Program-made: the position numbers and the translations under genes
Shown: in pieces, positions 1 through 11,600 of the stretch
How positions within the stretch are numbered: the first letter of the stretch is position 1
Layout of the letters: every line of letters begins with the position of its first letter
NCBI RefSeq assembly: GCF_029784135.1
Contig: NC_073746.1
Location: forward strand, 68,140,763 to 68,204,762
Length of the DNA stretch: 64,000 nucleotides
Reading direction: 5' to 3'
DNA from: Toxorhynchites rutilus septentrionalis
Taxonomy: Eukaryota; Arthropoda; Insecta; Diptera; Culicidae
The notes under the pieces: model-generated
The model's database searches: none
Seen by the model: only the letters and a program-made list of their open reading frames with translations
Told to the model about the DNA's origin: nothing

Positions 1-318
1 GGGCAACGAACGAGCAGATGAACTTTCCAGGAACGGCTCAAACTCACCATTCACGGTCCAGAACCATTCTGTGGACTCTCCGACTGTGTGTTGAAAAGCG
101 AGCTGAAAAAATGGGAAGACTGGGAAGTGACAGCCAATTGGATGGTTGCAAAACTTAAACAGGCGAAACAATTTATTACGTTTTAAAATTACTCAACAGC
201 TGCTTAGCCTTAATAAGAAAGACATAAGCACATTCACTGGTCTTGTAACAGGACACTGCCCGAGTAAATACCATCTTAATAACACAGGTTTAGCACAAGA
301 TGATATTTGTCGCTTAAT
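1..318 (+). pseudogene. LOA-type LINE fragment (RNase H tail and C-terminal region)
   Basis: The fragment opens in GNEQAD-like RNase H sequence and continues into LSLNKKDISTFTGLVTGHCP, closely matching the C-terminal part of the LINE ORF at 8802-11801 in this window (LSLNKKDFSTFTGLITGHCP). The match stops after DDICR, before the zinc-knuckle-like Cys/His cluster, so it is 3' truncated; a frameshift occurs near 178. It is a dead copy in the + orientation, and its 5' part lies beyond the window edge. Confidence 0.8.
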
Positions 319-608
319 TTTTCGTAAGAAAATGTGAATGTTGAAGGTATTGATAACAAAAAAATCCATTTGTCTATTTAGTTGTGTTCGTCTTCATCCG
401 AGGTAAGTTCATGCGGTGAGTTTAATTGAAAAAGTGGAGGAATATTCAAAAAATGATTTCACATATGTGTCGTCTAGTTTTAAAACCGGCCAACCCTTAA
501 AATTTTAAAAATTCGAATTGACGTAGGATTTCGTCTTTCTGGAACATGTTGGGGGTACACATTTCGGCACTCCATAACTATTTTTTTTTCATTGAAGAAA
601 ATAATATA

Positions 609-834
609 CAGTATATCGCAAAATTGAGTGTACAAATGCTACTTGACGATACTTTCCATTTATTTGGTATGAAATATTTTGAATACATTGATTCTTTTGA
701 TGCATATTTATTACTCACACATTGACCTAGCCGTACTTGCAATAAAATTCCGAGAAAAGTTTTCTGCTAATTGTTTATTCCTGAAAATTGAAAACAATCA
801 CTATTCTAGGTATCGCAAAATTGAGTGTACACCT
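609..834 (+). repeat. Left IR/DR terminus of the Tc1 element
   Basis: Outer motif at 609-634 and inner copy at 811-834 share the core TCGCAAAATTGAGTGTACA in the same orientation; these would be two transposase binding sites per end. Confidence 0.8.
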
Positions 835-1139
835 TAAATTTCTCCGAACAAATTAGTCTTGTAAGTAAGTTTCTTTGCGAATTCGCGTATTTTTTTCATC
901 AGTGATTGGTGTCAACACTTAACCATTGCTTGGGTAATGTTGGTTTTTTAATTTTTTATTGACGTTTGATTTTTTTTTTATCAAAATGGCAAGTTAGAGG
1001 AAAGAAATAGCTATTGTTACACGTACAATGATAATAAATATGAACTGTCGTGGAAATATTACAGGAAATAGCAGATATAGTCGGAAGAACTCACTTTACA
1101 GCGAATAAAATCATAAACAACTGAAAATACGATGGAACC

Positions 1140-1972
1140 ATGAAAAATCTCCCGAGTGGAAGACACAAACGTATCCTGTCTTTTGATGATGAACGAGTAA
1201 TTATGCGAACATTGGGAAAGAACCCTATAACAAACATTCCTAAATTGACTATCGAAGTGGCCGGCATCATTGGAAGACCTGTCAGCGCAGATACTGTCCG
1301 GAGAACAGCATACAGGAACAACCTGAGTGGTCGTATTGGCCGTGAACATTATTTCATCTCAAAGGTGAATATGAAAAAACGACATAATGCATGTGTGAAC
1401 AGACCTAAGAAGTTCTGGAACAAGGTCTTTTATACGGATAAGCCGAATACCGATCTCTTTGAATTGGATGGAAGACAGATGGCGTGGAGGAAACCAGTAT
1501 CGGTGCTCCAGGTTCAGTATTTGGTTCCCACAGTAAAACACGGCTGTGGTAGTCAGATTGGCGGCTCCTGGATCTGGAACCATGGAGTTTATCGATTCGG
1601 CGATGGACAAAATGGCTTAATTGATCTTCCTGAAACGTAACCGGCAGTCTCCCGTTCTGAAATTGAGTCTCCCTCGTGATTACTACTTTCAACAGAATAA
1701 TGATCCGAAGCAAACTGAATGAATAATGAATCGTGCGGGAATACCTGCTCTATAATATCCCAATCAACTCAAATCTATGGCGGGAAATAAAGAACCATCT
1801 GGAGAATAAAAATCCAAGGGACAACGCGGAACTCAAAACGACGATTACGGAAATCTGGGAGGCACTTCCGTCGACAGTGTTCATAAATCTCGACACAGCG
1901 CTTGCAGAAAGTGCTGGACGCCAAAGGGGAACCATACCAGATACTAGGGGATTGATTTTCGTTATCTGTTAA
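1140..1972 (+). pseudogene. Tc1-family transposase, inactivated
   Basis: The ORF begins at 1140 (MKNLPSGRHKR...). A helix-turn-helix-like N-terminus is followed by VSADTVRRTAYRNNL, then a central region with FYTDKPN, which corresponds to the FSDE block with the first catalytic Asp. The frame is lost near 1500-1640. A second block in another frame gives YYFQQNNDPKQT, the second Asp region, and a third (1733-1972) gives NLWREIKNHLENKNPRDNAE, the C-terminal part. The Pro-rich SPDLNPIE segment with the third acidic residue is largely deleted. Several frameshifts and this deletion make it non-functional. Confidence 0.8.
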
Positions 1973-2015
1973 CATTTCTGAACTGATTTTAATTTTATTT
2001 AAAAAAAAAACTTAA

Positions 2016-2244
2016 ACTGTACACTCAATTTTGCCGCGTCTTAGATAGAGATTTGTTGTTTGTATATGAAATATGAAGTAGAAATATGACAATTTTATTT
2101 TTTTTTTTCTTATCACTACATGAGAGTAAAATGGATCAATTTTACGATGAATATGAGTCGCATTTAATTATTCACTTTTTAACCCCGAAAAACCCAAAAA
2201 TAACAAAGCCGCATGAGGTGTATACTTAATTTTGCGGTAGACTG
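2016..2244 (-). repeat. Right IR/DR terminus of the Tc1 element
   Basis: Inner motif 2016-2039 (TGTACACTCAATTTTGCC) and outer motif 2218-2244 (ending TTTTGCGGTAGACTG) are inverted relative to the left end. Spacing is about 200 bp, equal to the left side. Confidence 0.75.
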
Positions 2245-2330
2245 TATGTCAAACTAACTATCCAACAATTGAAAAATCTCAACCGTTATCCAAACGGAAC
2301 TACCTCTTTGGGAGATTCGCGGGTTGAACT

Positions 2331-2640
2331 CCGGCTTAGAAATAAATACCGTCGTTGTTGATGGTCAACTATACACTGAACCTTATTTACATTTATTACC
2401 GTCTGATTACCGTCATCATCGTGTGGAGAATTGGTGTGTGTAAGGATGCTGCACTAGTGGTAGATCACCAGCACGATTAAGTGGTCGTGTCCGCCACACC
2501 TCGTTCTGATTGATCGAAATCGAAGATATAAGCTCCCTCTTGTACACACCATTATTGCTCAGTAGTTTCTCGATGGATTTATTAGATTTTTATATCAATC
2601 CATTGGGCACATAACAATTCATTGAAATTAATTATTTTGA
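2331..2640. other. Gene-less stretch with one core-promoter-like pair
   Basis: No ORF of note. TATAAG at 2527-2532 is followed by TCAGTA at 2559-2564, the spacing of an insect TATA plus Inr promoter on the + strand. A similar pair recurs inside palindrome-ended elements elsewhere in the window, so this is probably repeat-derived rather than a host promoter. Confidence 0.35.
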
Positions 2641-3060
2641 CAGTAGATCTCGACGTTCCATGCAATTTTAAGACATTTGGCATCATTTTTTTCAAAAACC
2701 CCGATTTCCGTTACTCCCCCCATGGGTGGTTTTTTGATTATCAAAGAACTCAAACTTTGACCGCTTTGCGCCACTCTCCCTTAAGTCCTTGTTGAGCTGA
2801 AATTTTGCATAGGGTGATAGGGAGGTTGTGAACATTTCGTGTAGGGTAACTTTTTGAAATTTGAGGGTCGATTTTTCCCATACACCCAGGTTTTTTTTAC
2901 GCGGGGGATCCGTACCTCGTAAAAAAACCGCGTTAATTGGAAAATCCGCATAAAAAAACCGCGCTATTTGGAAAATACGCGTGAAAAAAACCTCGTAAAA
3001 ACCGCACAAAAAAACGCTCAAAAAATCTGGGTGTACATTCATTGGCACCCTAGCGTACAT
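2641..3060 (-). repeat. Dispersed repeat, inverted copy of 12838-13160
   Basis: Shared blocks include GCAATTTTAAGACATTTGGC near 2660, the GACCGCTTTGCGCCACTCTC block near 2760, and CATTGGCACCCTA near 3040. They appear reverse-complemented at 12838-13160. A 155-bp miniature element interrupts it at 2881-3035. Confidence 0.7.
2881..3035. mobile_element. Small TIR element built of CG-rich and A-rich alternations
   Basis: Ends TACACCCAGGTTTTTT (2881) and AAAAAATCTGGGTGTA (to 3035) are inverted repeats. The interior repeats CGTAAAAAAACCGCG-like units separated by TTGGAAAAT. It interrupts the surrounding dispersed repeat, whose other copy lacks it. Confidence 0.6.
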
Positions 3061-5640
3061 ATTAAGCTTTAACTTGTCCTATCAATGAGGAGCATATGTC
3101 CGTGGTATTACAATGTAATAATTACATGTCTGTTTTTTGCTTGCAATTTGCTTATTCGTTTACGTTGAAACCATATAAGAAACTCCTTCAGAACTTTTTC
3201 AGCTCAAATACTTGTTGGAGAACAAGTATTTCGAACAAATGATTGTCGTGAGGTTTTTTGAGGCCAAGAAGAAAATGCATCGAAATGTAAGAAGCGTTGG
3301 TCGAATACATTGTACGCAGAAAACTAATTCATGCATCATGTTGTCAGGGAAATTCCCAGGAAACACAAGTGATTAACCTTATCGCAACAAAGTGCATGTG
3401 CTAGAACGCTGCAAATTTCAGTGACTAATAGCTACCTCCAATACCACTACTACCTATCGTGGAGTACGAACAATGCTATCTGTCTAGCTAATATCCCGCC
3501 CCATTTCTGGCGGAGAGCGTTTTATTTATTTTCATTTTTATTGTTCAAATGTGAAAATTGGTCGTAATTCGCTGTCATAAAGAAACCTCGCCCAACGCCG
3601 CTGATCTCCTCGAGTGCCACACTCCTCCTCTTCAAGTGTTTATGCGGTACGAAGTGTATGTTATCGGAATCGTTTAGGATTTTCCTGAATACACAGCCGC
3701 ATACGAAATAAGTTTGCCGGGCTTTCTTCTACCCCCCTGAGTTTGTTATTTCTATTTGCGATGTAATGGATTGAGAGAACAAGCTATCAAATTTCCTGGC
3801 AAAACAGATCCTTCGCAGTTCCTCGAGTGGCTTTCTTCGCTCAATGACAGCCCTCTCTGCGGAAGATTGGGGCATGCTTGGGAAAACAATTTATCTCGTT
3901 TTCCCTCATCCCGACGAATCACACATATGGTGTCATGTTGACTCAACGAGCGCGCGAAAGTGGGGTGGGGTGGGGCTGCGAAAAAAAAAACAGAATTTGG
4001 CGTCTCTTTCGCAAGATGGGAGCTATTTTTTATCACTTTACTTCGACACTCACCGTTGGGTGTTACATACAAAGTAGTGCTGCTGTCCTTTTGATGGTTC
4101 GGCGTAAATCTTGAAGGTGGGAGCATGAAACTTGCGATGAGCTATCTGTTTCGTTGACAATTATTACAGACCTATGTAGACGTTGATACACCCGAGCCAG
4201 ACTAAAGAATTTGCATCGAATTGAAGTTGTATCTGGGGCTGATGTCGCCCGTGCAAGCTGTCCGCGAAAATTTGTCTCGCAATATCAAGTGTGCCACCGA
4301 ACCGTAGCACCAAGCCGAGGAAGCTCATCGCTGATAAAGTGTACTTAATGGGTCGTGTATATTTTAACATAATTCGTGCCATATGTCGACAGTACAAAGT
4401 TTATGTCCCCAGAAACGGGTCTTGAGACGCGCGCAAGACACAGAAACTGAAAGTGAAAGTGAAAGTTTCTGCTTCCGGTTTTTGCCGCAATCGACGCAAA
4501 CTGTTGAGTGAAGTTTTCGGTAATCAACCGTTGCGTTGCGGACAACAGCTGTTGACTTCGGAGGAACTTTGAACTTCATTAAAGGGGCGTTTGTACAAGT
4601 ATATTCTGAACGTTAGAGAGGCTTATTTATTATATAGCATTACTGTCATGATGATGGGGATAGCAGGAAATCAAATGCCGAATGAACAGAAATCAATGAC
4701 GATACTTCTTGCGTATATCTATATCTCGGATCGTTTTGATAGTAAAAAAATGTCGCTGACTCAAAACACAGTTTGTTTTATTGTACTTCCAGAAAAATCT
4801 TTCAAAAAAGTGTTCCGATTTGGTTATGATGGAATCAACATCTCTTCAAATACCGTTGATGAGGGTGAGATTGGGTCAAAAACGGTGAAAGTTACTATTA
4901 CTAATATCTTCACAAATAGGGCAAATGATATTGGTTTATCCAATTTAGGGTGGTTTCAAGCAACTACTAAATGCAAACCGATTTTTCTTCATGCAAATCA
5001 CATATAATAAATACGAGTTTGGGTTTGTTGAATAAACCCAAGCCTCTAGTTGCTAATACTACCATAAGGCGTTAAAATTATTCACATTTTTATGTTTTTT
5101 AACGATTTTCCTCAAAGAAAAATTATGACCATGGTTTGTCCAGCTCGGATAATAGTTTGTCCAAAAATAATCATGGTTGGTCCGGTTTATAAATCACCAT
5201 TTTTGAATGAAAAAATCGAATTTTCAAGTAGATGTTGCATTTTTCATTGTTTAAGTTTACTGTCATCATATTGATTCATTCATAATTTAGGATTTCTTCA
5301 GAATATTGCCTTTTCTTGGGCATTTTAACTCTTTGTGGTCGTTTGTCTGCTCTCAGCCACCACAGCAAGAAACCATGCTAATCTCATATTTTACACAACC
5401 AAGTATTAGTTTATGCTTTTCCGAAACGAAGCTTGATGTCTAATGAACCTGTTCACGAATCAATACAGGTACTCAGTATCGAATAAAGCGGTCACCCACA
5501 CAAGATAACGCACAGTGCGTTGAATGCATAAGAATGTGGGACAAAAAATCATAACAGCAGAATTTAACTATTTTAACACTTTGGTGTGATGGAAAAGATT
5601 GTTCATAAATATCAGAACTACTGTTTGCATAAATGTCTCA
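3061..5640. other. About 2.6 kb with no recognisable gene or element
   Basis: Open frames here are short and overlap on several frames (3752-4126 on both strands), as expected by chance. The longest single frame, 4591-5007 (138 codons, +), has no recognisable motif. No RNA gene, TIR pair or LINE domain was found. Confidence 0.5.
4591..5007 (+). other. Unassigned 138-codon open frame
   Basis: Starts MYKYILNVREAYLLYS and ends PIFLHANHI. There is a weakly hydrophobic stretch near residues 10-25 but no convincing signal peptide, domain motif or splice structure. The surrounding DNA is AT-rich and non-coding in appearance. It could be a chance ORF or a repeat relic; I do not assign a function. 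Confidence 0.15.
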
Positions 5641-5712
5641 TGTTTGATTTGATTTGATTTGATTTGATTTATTAATCCATCTGACTCATAGTCTTAATGA
5701 AAATAACTTAAC

Positions 5713-7099
5713 CTAATGATGTGGAGGATGTCTAGAGCGGAGGATTTTCTGTCTAAACACTGTCGAAGACATATCGAAATCAAACAAATGTGACACTTCG
5801 TTGAATGCTCTTGTCATAGTGGACATCGGCTCAAAGTAACCGAATAGCGAGCGGTGGAATGGAACAGCCAGCATCTGATCCAGAGTTCGTCGTTGAATCC
5901 GGGTGGGAGCGTTCAGTGACATTTTTGCAAGTAGGCTGGGACAGTCAGCTTCTCCATTCAAAATCTTCGCTGCAAAGACTGCTTGTTGAACAGAGCGTCG
6001 TTGTTCAAGGGTATCCATTCCCAGCAGGCGGCACCGATCAATATAAGGAGGGAGATTAATGCGATCCCTCCAAGGAAGCAAGCGCAGGGCGAAACGAACA
6101 AATCGTCGTTGTATGCGTTCAATCCTGTCGATCCAAATAGCTTGATAGGGACTCCAAATCACTGACGAGGATTCAAGGATTGATCGAACCAACGAACAGT
6201 AGAGCGTTTTGAGGCAATGCATGTCAGTGAACTCTTTAGTTGTCCGCATGATGAGTCCTAGCAATCTATTGGCACGATCAATAGCTATGGAGCGATGATC
6301 ATTGAAGGTCAGCCTAGAGTCAAGCCGAACTCCTAAGTCTGTTACTTGATGCATTCGTTCAATAACTATATCATCAATTTTGTACTCCCAGTGGATCGGA
6401 TTGGCAGAGCGACAAAATGTTATCACGGAGCATTTGTTAATACTGAGCATCATGTTGTTCAGTTTACACCATTCGACAAACAGATTTAACAGGCATTGTA
6501 GGTGAACGCAGTCAGCTGGGCTGTCGACTACGTTATAGATTTTGAGGTCATCAGCATACATCAGTCTACAACCAACACCCAATAGAGCTGAGACATCGTT
6601 GATGTAGAGTGCAAATAGTAGTGGTCCGAGGTTACTGCCCTGCGGGACGCCGGAATGGTTTTGAAACCATGTTGAACTATATGAGCCAATCTTTACACAA
6701 AGCTTCCTGTCGTAAAGGTAGGATTTGAGCCAGTCCACATAAGCAGCCGAGGCACCAAGTTTAGAGAGCTTACATAGCAAAATCCGGTGGTCAATTCTAT
6801 CGAAGGCGGCTTTCAGATCGGTGTAGATGGCATCAACTTGTTTGCCATTCTCCATGTGGTTAATACATTCGGAAGTGAATTGGAGCAGATTTGTTGTCAC
6901 TGACCTACCCGGGTAGAATCCGTGTTGATCCGTGGAGATGTAAGCTCTCGATTGAGAAAATAGATGACCGTACATGATAGTCTCAAACAACTTAGAGCCA
7001 GCACATAGAGATGTGATTCCCCTGTAATTGCGCACGTCATGTTTATCGCCTTTCTTATAAACAGGGAACATATAAGATTCCTTCCAGAGCGTGGGAAAT
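5713..7099 (-). pseudogene. LINE reverse transcriptase domain
   Basis: From FPTLWKESYMFPVYKKGDKH onward the frame is open to the stop at 5713. RT landmarks in order are RNYRGITSL, DQHGFYPGRS, DLKAAFDRIDH, the GVPQGSNLGPLLF block and the catalytic YADD (MYADDLKIY). The C-terminal FEPMSTMTRAFNEV/FDFDMSS region is typical of CR1/Jockey-group elements. The domain itself looks undamaged, but it is separated from the upstream part by a frameshifting insertion, so it is not a working polyprotein. Confidence 0.85.
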
Positions 7100-7179
7100 T
7101 TCTTCTGTTTGTTTGTTTCTTTGTTTTTAAGAGGCTTTAAACTTTGCAGTTCATTCGCCTCCATTTTTTCTTCTTCTGT
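7100..7179 (-). mobile_element. 5'-truncated short retroposon inside the LINE
   Basis: The 9-bp direct repeat TTCTTCTGT flanks it (7100-7108, 7171-7179). The insert carries GAGGCGAATGAACTGCAAAG on the - strand, the core seen also near 23970, 32280, 34290 and 50610. It interrupts the RT frame between LNLSLQQ and FPTLWKE and shifts it by 71 bp. Short length, target duplication and a repeat tail (AAACAAAC) fit retroposition with 5' truncation. Confidence 0.65.
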
Positions 7180-8423
7180 TGTAGTGAGAGATTTAATATG
7201 CGACACAGTGGCGAAGTTAGAATTTCAATGCATTTTTTGAATACGACAGCTGGAATTCCATCGGGTCCAGGAGCTGTGGACGATTTTAATTTCTTTGCTG
7301 CAGTATGTAATATTTCCTCGGTTATGACCGGTAGACTCAAGTCACACATACTACCCGGAACAGCGGATGCAGCAGACTTAGCTTGGCCCATTGTCGCGCT
7401 AGCAGTATTGAAAACGCTTACAAAATGCTTTGCGTAGAGTTCACATTTATCCGAAGCATTAGTTGCAACTTCATCAAACAGAGACACCGTAGCAGGCACA
7501 CCATCGATACTCTTGCGTTTAGAGTTGAAAAAGTTCCAGAAACGTTTAGGATTTCTATGGAGGCTACTTTGCGTTTTGGCAACGTATTGCTTATAAAGAA
7601 AACAGTTGAGAGTCCTGTATGAATCGCTAGCGATTTGGAAACGGAGCTTATGGACCGGGGTTCGTAGTCTCCGGTAATGACGCTGACATGCATTCTTTTT
7701 GCGTTTTAGAAAATGAAGATGTGCATTTCCCCAAGGCGGTTTGGCAGGCAATCGCTTTTTTGGAACGTTAGAAGCAAGCCACTGTAAAATAGGATTGCTA
7801 AACTTCTCCACGGCAAGGTCCACATCAGTGCAAGACAAAGCATCTGTCCAGTCAATATCGGCCAAAAAAGCATTCAATGCAACGAAGTCAATGCGATTGA
7901 AATCCAGTTGGGGAATGTCTTCGTGCTCAAACAATGACTCGCTGCCGCTAAAGACGAGTGTTATTTCTAATGGTGGATGAGGACGATCGATTTTCACTAT
8001 TGCAACAGCAGCTTCGTGAACAATACATGAATCAGCATTGGAAAATACGAGATCAAGAATGTGATTCCAAGGATTCAAAATTCCGCAAAATTGTTTCAGA
8101 TTCATCAAGGCCATGTTATCTAGCAAGCAGGCACTTGCCGTTTCCACGCTGTTGGTATCAGCAGTTACAAAGTTTGACTCTTCAGATTTCCACAGGAGAT
8201 TAGCTTGATTGAAATCACCGCATACGATGATTGTATCACCATCGCGGGTACAATCAAGAGCGTTATTGATTGCATCGACAAAACGCCTCATATATAAAAC
8301 GTTAGCACGCAGTTCGGGTGGGATGTATCCGGCACAAATGAGTAGGTTCGTGTCATCGATTTGGACTTTTGTGAACACTAGTTCGAAATCTAACTCAGCG
8401 CTGCACATAGGAGATGAAGCCAA
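7180..8423 (-). pseudogene. LINE endonuclease C-terminus and RT N-terminus
   Basis: Endonuclease landmarks: IIVCGDFNQANLLW (GDFN catalytic motif) and NHILDLVFSN. The usual SDHxPL block appears as DRPHPPLEI. After a connector with KRFWNFFNSKRK comes the RT entry STAPGPDGIPAVVFK. The first part of the endonuclease is missing because the element is 5' truncated. Confidence 0.8.
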
Positions 8424-8689
8424 TTGACGATGTTATTTGAATAATCGTATAAATGTATCAAGCGACAAAATCTTTGATCATCTAAAGTGAAAAGTATTGA
8501 TCATTTACGATCATACGCTGAAATCATTATTTGTGTAACTACTGGTTTGAATCATGTTGAAGTAGTTTTTTTTAAAGAGCAGAATAATTGTTTGCAAATA
8601 ATCTGTAAAAAAATCTATATTGAAATTGAAAAGTGCTGATTTTTCGGATACACATTGCTGGCATTAATTATACATTTATTGTATTAATG

Positions 8690-11600
8690 GCAAAAGTGCA
8701 TCGATGCATTCTGAAGTTCCTTCCCTTGTTGGGTGTGAACCACTGCGTCCATTAGTTTGAACTATTGTGGTATGCCCCATTTTTTGTACTACGCTTCAAG
8801 CTTATCTACTGCTTATTGATGAAGAAGTAGACTGAAAGCTATAGCGAGATAGGTGCCAATCAGGAATAATCTGTTTGATAAAATTTATAGTCCTGATCGG
8901 CGACACAGACCAAACCTCCTTGGGCTCCAGAATAGCCTTATCAAGGTGTTGAAGTTTGCGTCTTGTTAGTGCTCCGCATTTGCAGAGCAAATGTTCCGAG
9001 ATTTCGCTTTCGGCATTACAAAAGCGACAAATATCATCTTGCACTAAACCTATGTTTTTGAGATGGTATTTACTCGGACAGTGTCCTGTTATAAGACCAG
9101 TGAATGTGCTGAAGTCTTTCTTATTAAGACTCAGCAATTGTTGAGTAATTTTAATACTCGGCGTGATAAATTTTTTTGACTGGTTGAGTTGTACAGCCAT
9201 CCAGTTGGCCATTACTTCCCGGTCTTCCCATTTCTTCAGCTCACTTTTCAACACACATTCAGAAATTCCACAGAATGGTTCTGGACCAGTGAAGGGTGAG
9301 CTTGAGCCGCGTCTTGCGAGTTCATCTGCTTGTTCATTTCCCTCTATACCGCAATGGCCAGGAATCCAGTACAGTTGTACCGAACTTCTCTGACACAGTT
9401 GTCGTAAAAGGCAAATGCATTCCCAGACAATTTTTGAATAGCACTTGAAAGCATTGAGGGCTTTAAGTGCTGCTTGACTGTCTGAGAAGATACAAATGTT
9501 AGCATGTCTATAGTTTCTTTTAAGGCAGATATTTATACATTCTATTATTGCAGCTACTTCTGCCTGGAAAACTGTTGGCCAGTTCCCCATAGCTACAGAA
9601 ATTTTTATTCTGGGACCATACACTCCAGCACCTGTTCTGTTACCCATTTTCGACCCATCGGTATAGAACAGGATTGAACCATTACGAACATCGGGACCAC
9701 CCTCATCCCATACTGAACGAGAAAGTTCGATCACTGTGTATGGAATGTCATAATTGGTCCTTGGCTCCATCCAATCGCTGTTCATCTCTGAGGTTGGTCC
9801 AACGGGTGAGAGATTCAGGATGCTCAAATGACCAGTTTTGTCCCCGTCTAATATTTTTTTATATCTTTTTAGCTTTAGAGCGCTTCTATTAGCCTCCAGC
9901 TGAACATGTTGACCCAAAGGTAACAAGTGAAGGATAGCCTCCAATGCCTTTGAGGGTGTGCTTCGCATTGCTCCTGTTACAGCAACGCATGCCAGTCGTT
10001 GGAGTTTGTTTAGCTTTTTTGTAGCTACAGTCTCCTTAGTCTTTGGCCACCATACTAATGAGGCATAGGTTATCCTGGGCCGCACAATTGCTGTATAAAC
10101 CCACATAACCATTTTTGGTTTCAGGCCCCATGTTCTACCTATCATTTTAGAACATGCCCATAGGGCAATGTTGGCCTTACTGATAATTGCATCTAAGTGT
10201 GCGTTCCAGTTTAGTTTAGCATCTAGGATTACGCCTAGATATTTCACTGAAGCGCTGAATTTTATTTCCTCTCCTCCAAGATTTAGAGTCTGCAGATGCA
10301 GTTTCTTCTTTTTGGTGAAAGGAACAATTGTTGTTTTTGAGGGATTTATGCTCAGACCTTCTTTGATACACCATGATTGTGTAAGGTTTAAGGCCATCTG
10401 CATCCTACTCGATATCACATCGTCGAATTTGCCACGTACCATTATGAATAAATCATCAGCAAAACCCACGGTTTCGAAACCGTTCGCCTCCAAACTAATC
10501 AGAAGGTCGTCAACCACCAGTGACCAAAGTAGAGGTGATAGAACCCCTCCTTGTGGGCAACCTTTCGTTGCAATCACAGATGTCGATGACCCACCCAGCT
10601 CCGAGGTGATTTGTCTATTTGTGAGCATGCCTTTGATCCATTCGACTATGCAGTCATCGAAATGTCTTCTTCTCATAGCCTGTGCCATTGATACATAGGA
10701 AGCATTGTCGAAAGCCCCTTCGATATCAAGAAACGCACATAATGCAGTTTCTTTTGACGAAAGAGATTTTTCAATTTTAGTCACAAGCGTGTGTAACGCT
10801 GTGACTGTGGATTTGCCTGATTGATAGGCAAACTGGTATTTAGATAAAGGGCATTTGGACATGAATACAGACTTTATGTATTCATATAATACTTTTTCCA
10901 TAGTTTTCAGCAGTATTGATGATAAACTAATTGGTCTGAATGATTTTGGGAGTGATTTATCACGTTTCCCAGCTTTTGGAATGAAGACCACTTTAACGAG
11001 TCTCCATGTGGAAGGAATGTGCTCTAGTATCAGACTTGCCTTAAAAATCTCGATTAGAGATGGAATCAGCTTAGATTCTCCTTTTTGAATCAGGGCTGGA
11101 AAAATTCCATCTGCACCTGCGGATTTGTACGGTTGAAAGGATCTCACCGCGCTTTCTACTCTGGCCCTCGTGAAAACCATTCCAGCAACTATCTTTGCGA
11201 CATCCTTTGCACTTTGAGAATTCCTTCGAGAGCATTTCATGTCGCGGTTGTAGTTAGGACTGGTATCAGAATGAACCGATGTAGATCCCGGGAAGTGAGT
11301 TTTCATCAGTAAGTCTAATACTTCTGAGGGAGATTTTGTGAACGACCCGTCGTCCTTTTTGAGGGAATCTAGCCCGTTCGAGTGGTCTTTTGCAAGAGTC
11401 TTACTTAGTCTTGCAACGATTGGGGTACTTTCAATGCTTTCGCAGTTATTTACCCAAGATTTTCGTTTAGATCGTCTTAGTTCTCTATTATATTCGGTTA
11501 GGGCGCGCCTATATTGAGACCAATCCGAATTAATTTTAGCTCTGTTGAACAGCTTCCGCGCTGTTTTACGTAGCCGCTCGAGCCTTTTGTTCCACCATGG

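Larger units (their letters stand above)
609..2244 (+). mobile_element. Tc1-like DNA transposon with IR/DR termini
   Basis: Ends are CAGTATATCGCAAAATTG at 609 and its inverted counterpart finishing at 2244, with TA on both sides (607-608, 2245-2246). Inside each end, about 200 bp from the tip, the same motif is repeated in direct orientation (811-834 and 2016-2039). This double-repeat terminus is the IR/DR layout of the Tc1 group. The interior holds a decayed transposase. The insertion lies within an older repeat, which gives an independent check on the borders. Confidence 0.85.
520..2330 (-). repeat. Palindrome-ended element fragment, split by a Tc1 insertion
   Basis: A degenerate end palindrome (GACGTAGGATTTCGTC, 520-535) leads into sequence shared with the elements at 53477-54803 and 45820-46838 (for example GGCACTCCATAAC near 571). 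The Tc1 element occupies 609-2244. The shared sequence resumes at 2245 (TGTCAAACTAACTATCCAAC) and runs to about 2330. Joining the flanks leaves a single TA, which confirms the Tc1 borders. The far hairpin end is absent. Confidence 0.65.
5646..8423 (-). mobile_element. CR1/Jockey-type LINE, 5' truncated
   Basis: Endonuclease then reverse transcriptase domains run on the - strand from 8423 to 5713, followed by a tail of about five ATCAA-type pentamers (seen as TTGAT repeats at 5641-5672). A short tandem-repeat 3' tail and the absence of RNase H fit CR1/Jockey-group LINEs. The 5' end lies within the endonuclease (no N-terminal catalytic motif), a typical incomplete insertion. A 71-bp insertion at 7100-7179 breaks the frame. 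Confidence 0.85.

Noticed and set aside
1..318. Independent protein-coding gene at the left edge
   Set aside because: It is clearly homologous to the LINE ORF at 8802-11801 and frameshifted.
3752..4126. 124-codon frame on the - strand as a gene
   Set aside because: Overlapping open frames exist on both strands, without motifs, signal peptide or splice sites.
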